From NCBI GenBank assembly GCA_963662175.1, contig OY759214.1, forward strand, positions 1,302,001 to 1,366,000: a stretch of 64,000 nt of DNA, in the 5' to 3' direction. Each line of letters starts with the position of its first letter. Position 1 is the first letter of the stretch. Below are positions 62,886 to 64,000 of the stretch, in pieces. The notes below the pieces were generated by a model. It had not been told where the DNA came from. It did no database searches and saw nothing but the letters and a program-made list of their open reading frames with translations. Origin of the DNA: Aradus depressus (lineage: Eukaryota; Arthropoda; Insecta; Hemiptera; Aradidae). Made by a program: the position numbers and the translations under genes.

Positions 62886-63417
62886 CTACAGAACACACAT
62901 CATTAGCCTAATCTATATGCGGGTCTACCCATGTCACATGGCCCACCTAAAAAATAATATCTGATTTGTCTCAAACCTGGCGAACAGATAGCTTTAGGTC
63001 TCAACATGCGCCTCCAATTTTCAGTTTACATCCTTATTATACACAGAAACATGGAAACAATAACAAAAATTATGTCTTTATTTTCAATATCTAAAAGTAA
63101 CCTGAACGCGCTTTCAGTAATTTGAATCATTTTGGCCTAATCTTAAATATTTTCAATACACCGTTCATGGACATGTGCTGCTGCGGACTGTTTCTGGTTA
63201 ACCAACTTGAACCGTTGTAACTTCGTTGCTGGTTTAGTGGCGAATTTTTAAATAATTTTACGAAGATGGCTGCAAACTAATTTGTATAGAATACGCTCCA
63301 CAACATTTGGAAATTCATGCTTTAATATACTGTTTAAAAAAAAACAATTACCATCGGAAGGTTTCGCCATGAATATTTAAGAACATTTGGCTGGATATTT
63401 TTAAAAAGTATAATATT

Positions 63418-63622
63418 TCTGAGCATGCCGCCCTTTGAATGGGACATTAAGCGATGGTCCCGAGCCTGCACGATGACAGGTACTCGTTTAAGACCCTAAG
63501 TGAATAAACCTAGGTAGGAAAAAGACTCCCACTGTAGAGTCCGGGTCATGTACGAAAGAGCGCTCTGGTAGTAGGCGATATGACCTCGTAGTTAAAGCCA
63601 GGGCATGAGTCACAATAACTAA
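63418..63622 (+). mobile_element. SINE family 1, head missing
   Basis: TTTGAATGGGACATTAAGCG, GACAGGTACTCG, GAAAGAGCGCTCTGGTAGTA and tail GCATGAGTCACAATAACTA. Confidence 0.8.
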
Positions 63623-64000
63623 TTTGACGCAATGTTGTTGCGCTTTGGAAATATTCAAATTCCCTGCCTTTTCCAGGTTTTCCAGACCCAATTTTAATTT
63701 TACCAGGTCATTTAAATAATGAAGAACATATTGTGAAACTGTTGGTAGACATATATTATAGTAAAATTTACAGATATATGAACATTTTGATTAAAATCAT
63801 ATAATCACTTTTCAATTCACAAATTATATAAAGAATATAATCGTTTTTCAAATCACAAATGATACACATAGTGTTATCATTTTTCAAATCACAGTTCGAA
63901 CATTAATAATACAACCGATTTAAATCAAAGTAACAATCTATAATTAGTGATCTATGATGACTCAAAATTACGTCTTTAAAACACTCATCGTCTTGCGAAT
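63623..64000. other. AT-rich, unassigned
   Basis: Contains a loose repeat around TTTTTCAAATCACAAATTAT (63810-63895). Presumably Glut1 intron. Confidence 0.4.

Overview
The window is animal nuclear DNA, AT-rich and dense in transposons. It looks like an insect genome, possibly hemipteran: there are three GT-AG spliced genes with insect-like relatives, Jockey- and I-like LINEs, Penelope-like elements (PLEs), tRNA-derived SINEs and a HARBI1-like relic. The species is not determined.

Three host genes lie on the minus strand. (1) The first coding exon of an IGF2BP/Imp-like RNA-binding protein is at 3410-3584; the rest of that gene would lie left of the window, so the 110-bp satellite at 1-2230 would sit in its first coding intron. 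(2) A complete prostaglandin-reductase-1-like (PTGR1, MDR-family NADPH oxidoreductase) gene runs from 45184 down to 16609. Its nine coding exons join in phase to 339 codons, and its introns hold most of the mobile elements. (3) The last three coding exons of a GLUT1-type sugar transporter are at 62673-62885, 61322-61525 and 56737-56883; the exons upstream lie to the right of the window.

Almost everything else is repeats. 1-16 kb: a 110-bp satellite, pieces of a foldback element family, SINEs, and a duplicated 0.77-kb segment of which only one copy carries a tiny PLE. 16-24 kb: a HARBI1-like exon relic, 117-bp and 31-bp tandem repeats, a PLE, a small Helitron-like element and foldback arms. 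24-31.5 kb: a nearly full-length Jockey-like LINE split by a probable solo LTR, then a LINE fragment with an RNase H domain. 33-35.4 kb: a three-level nest of LINEs. 38.4-41.5 kb: a third Jockey-like LINE. 42-52 kb: SINEs, foldback pieces and LINE tails. 52.3-54.6 kb: a decayed element with inverted ends that codes for a large transposase-like protein of a family I cannot name. 57.4-60.3 kb: a 17-copy, 169-bp satellite inside a GLUT1 intron.

The most unusual theme is a set of Penelope-type insertions. They are bounded by inverted terminal repeats and 11-13 bp target duplications, some are collapsed to 161-226 bp, and their ends carry a hammerhead-ribozyme-like core. The 169-bp satellite appears to derive from the same kind of end. 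A second theme is a foldback family whose arms consist of tandem units; the 110-bp satellite looks like an expansion of one such arm.
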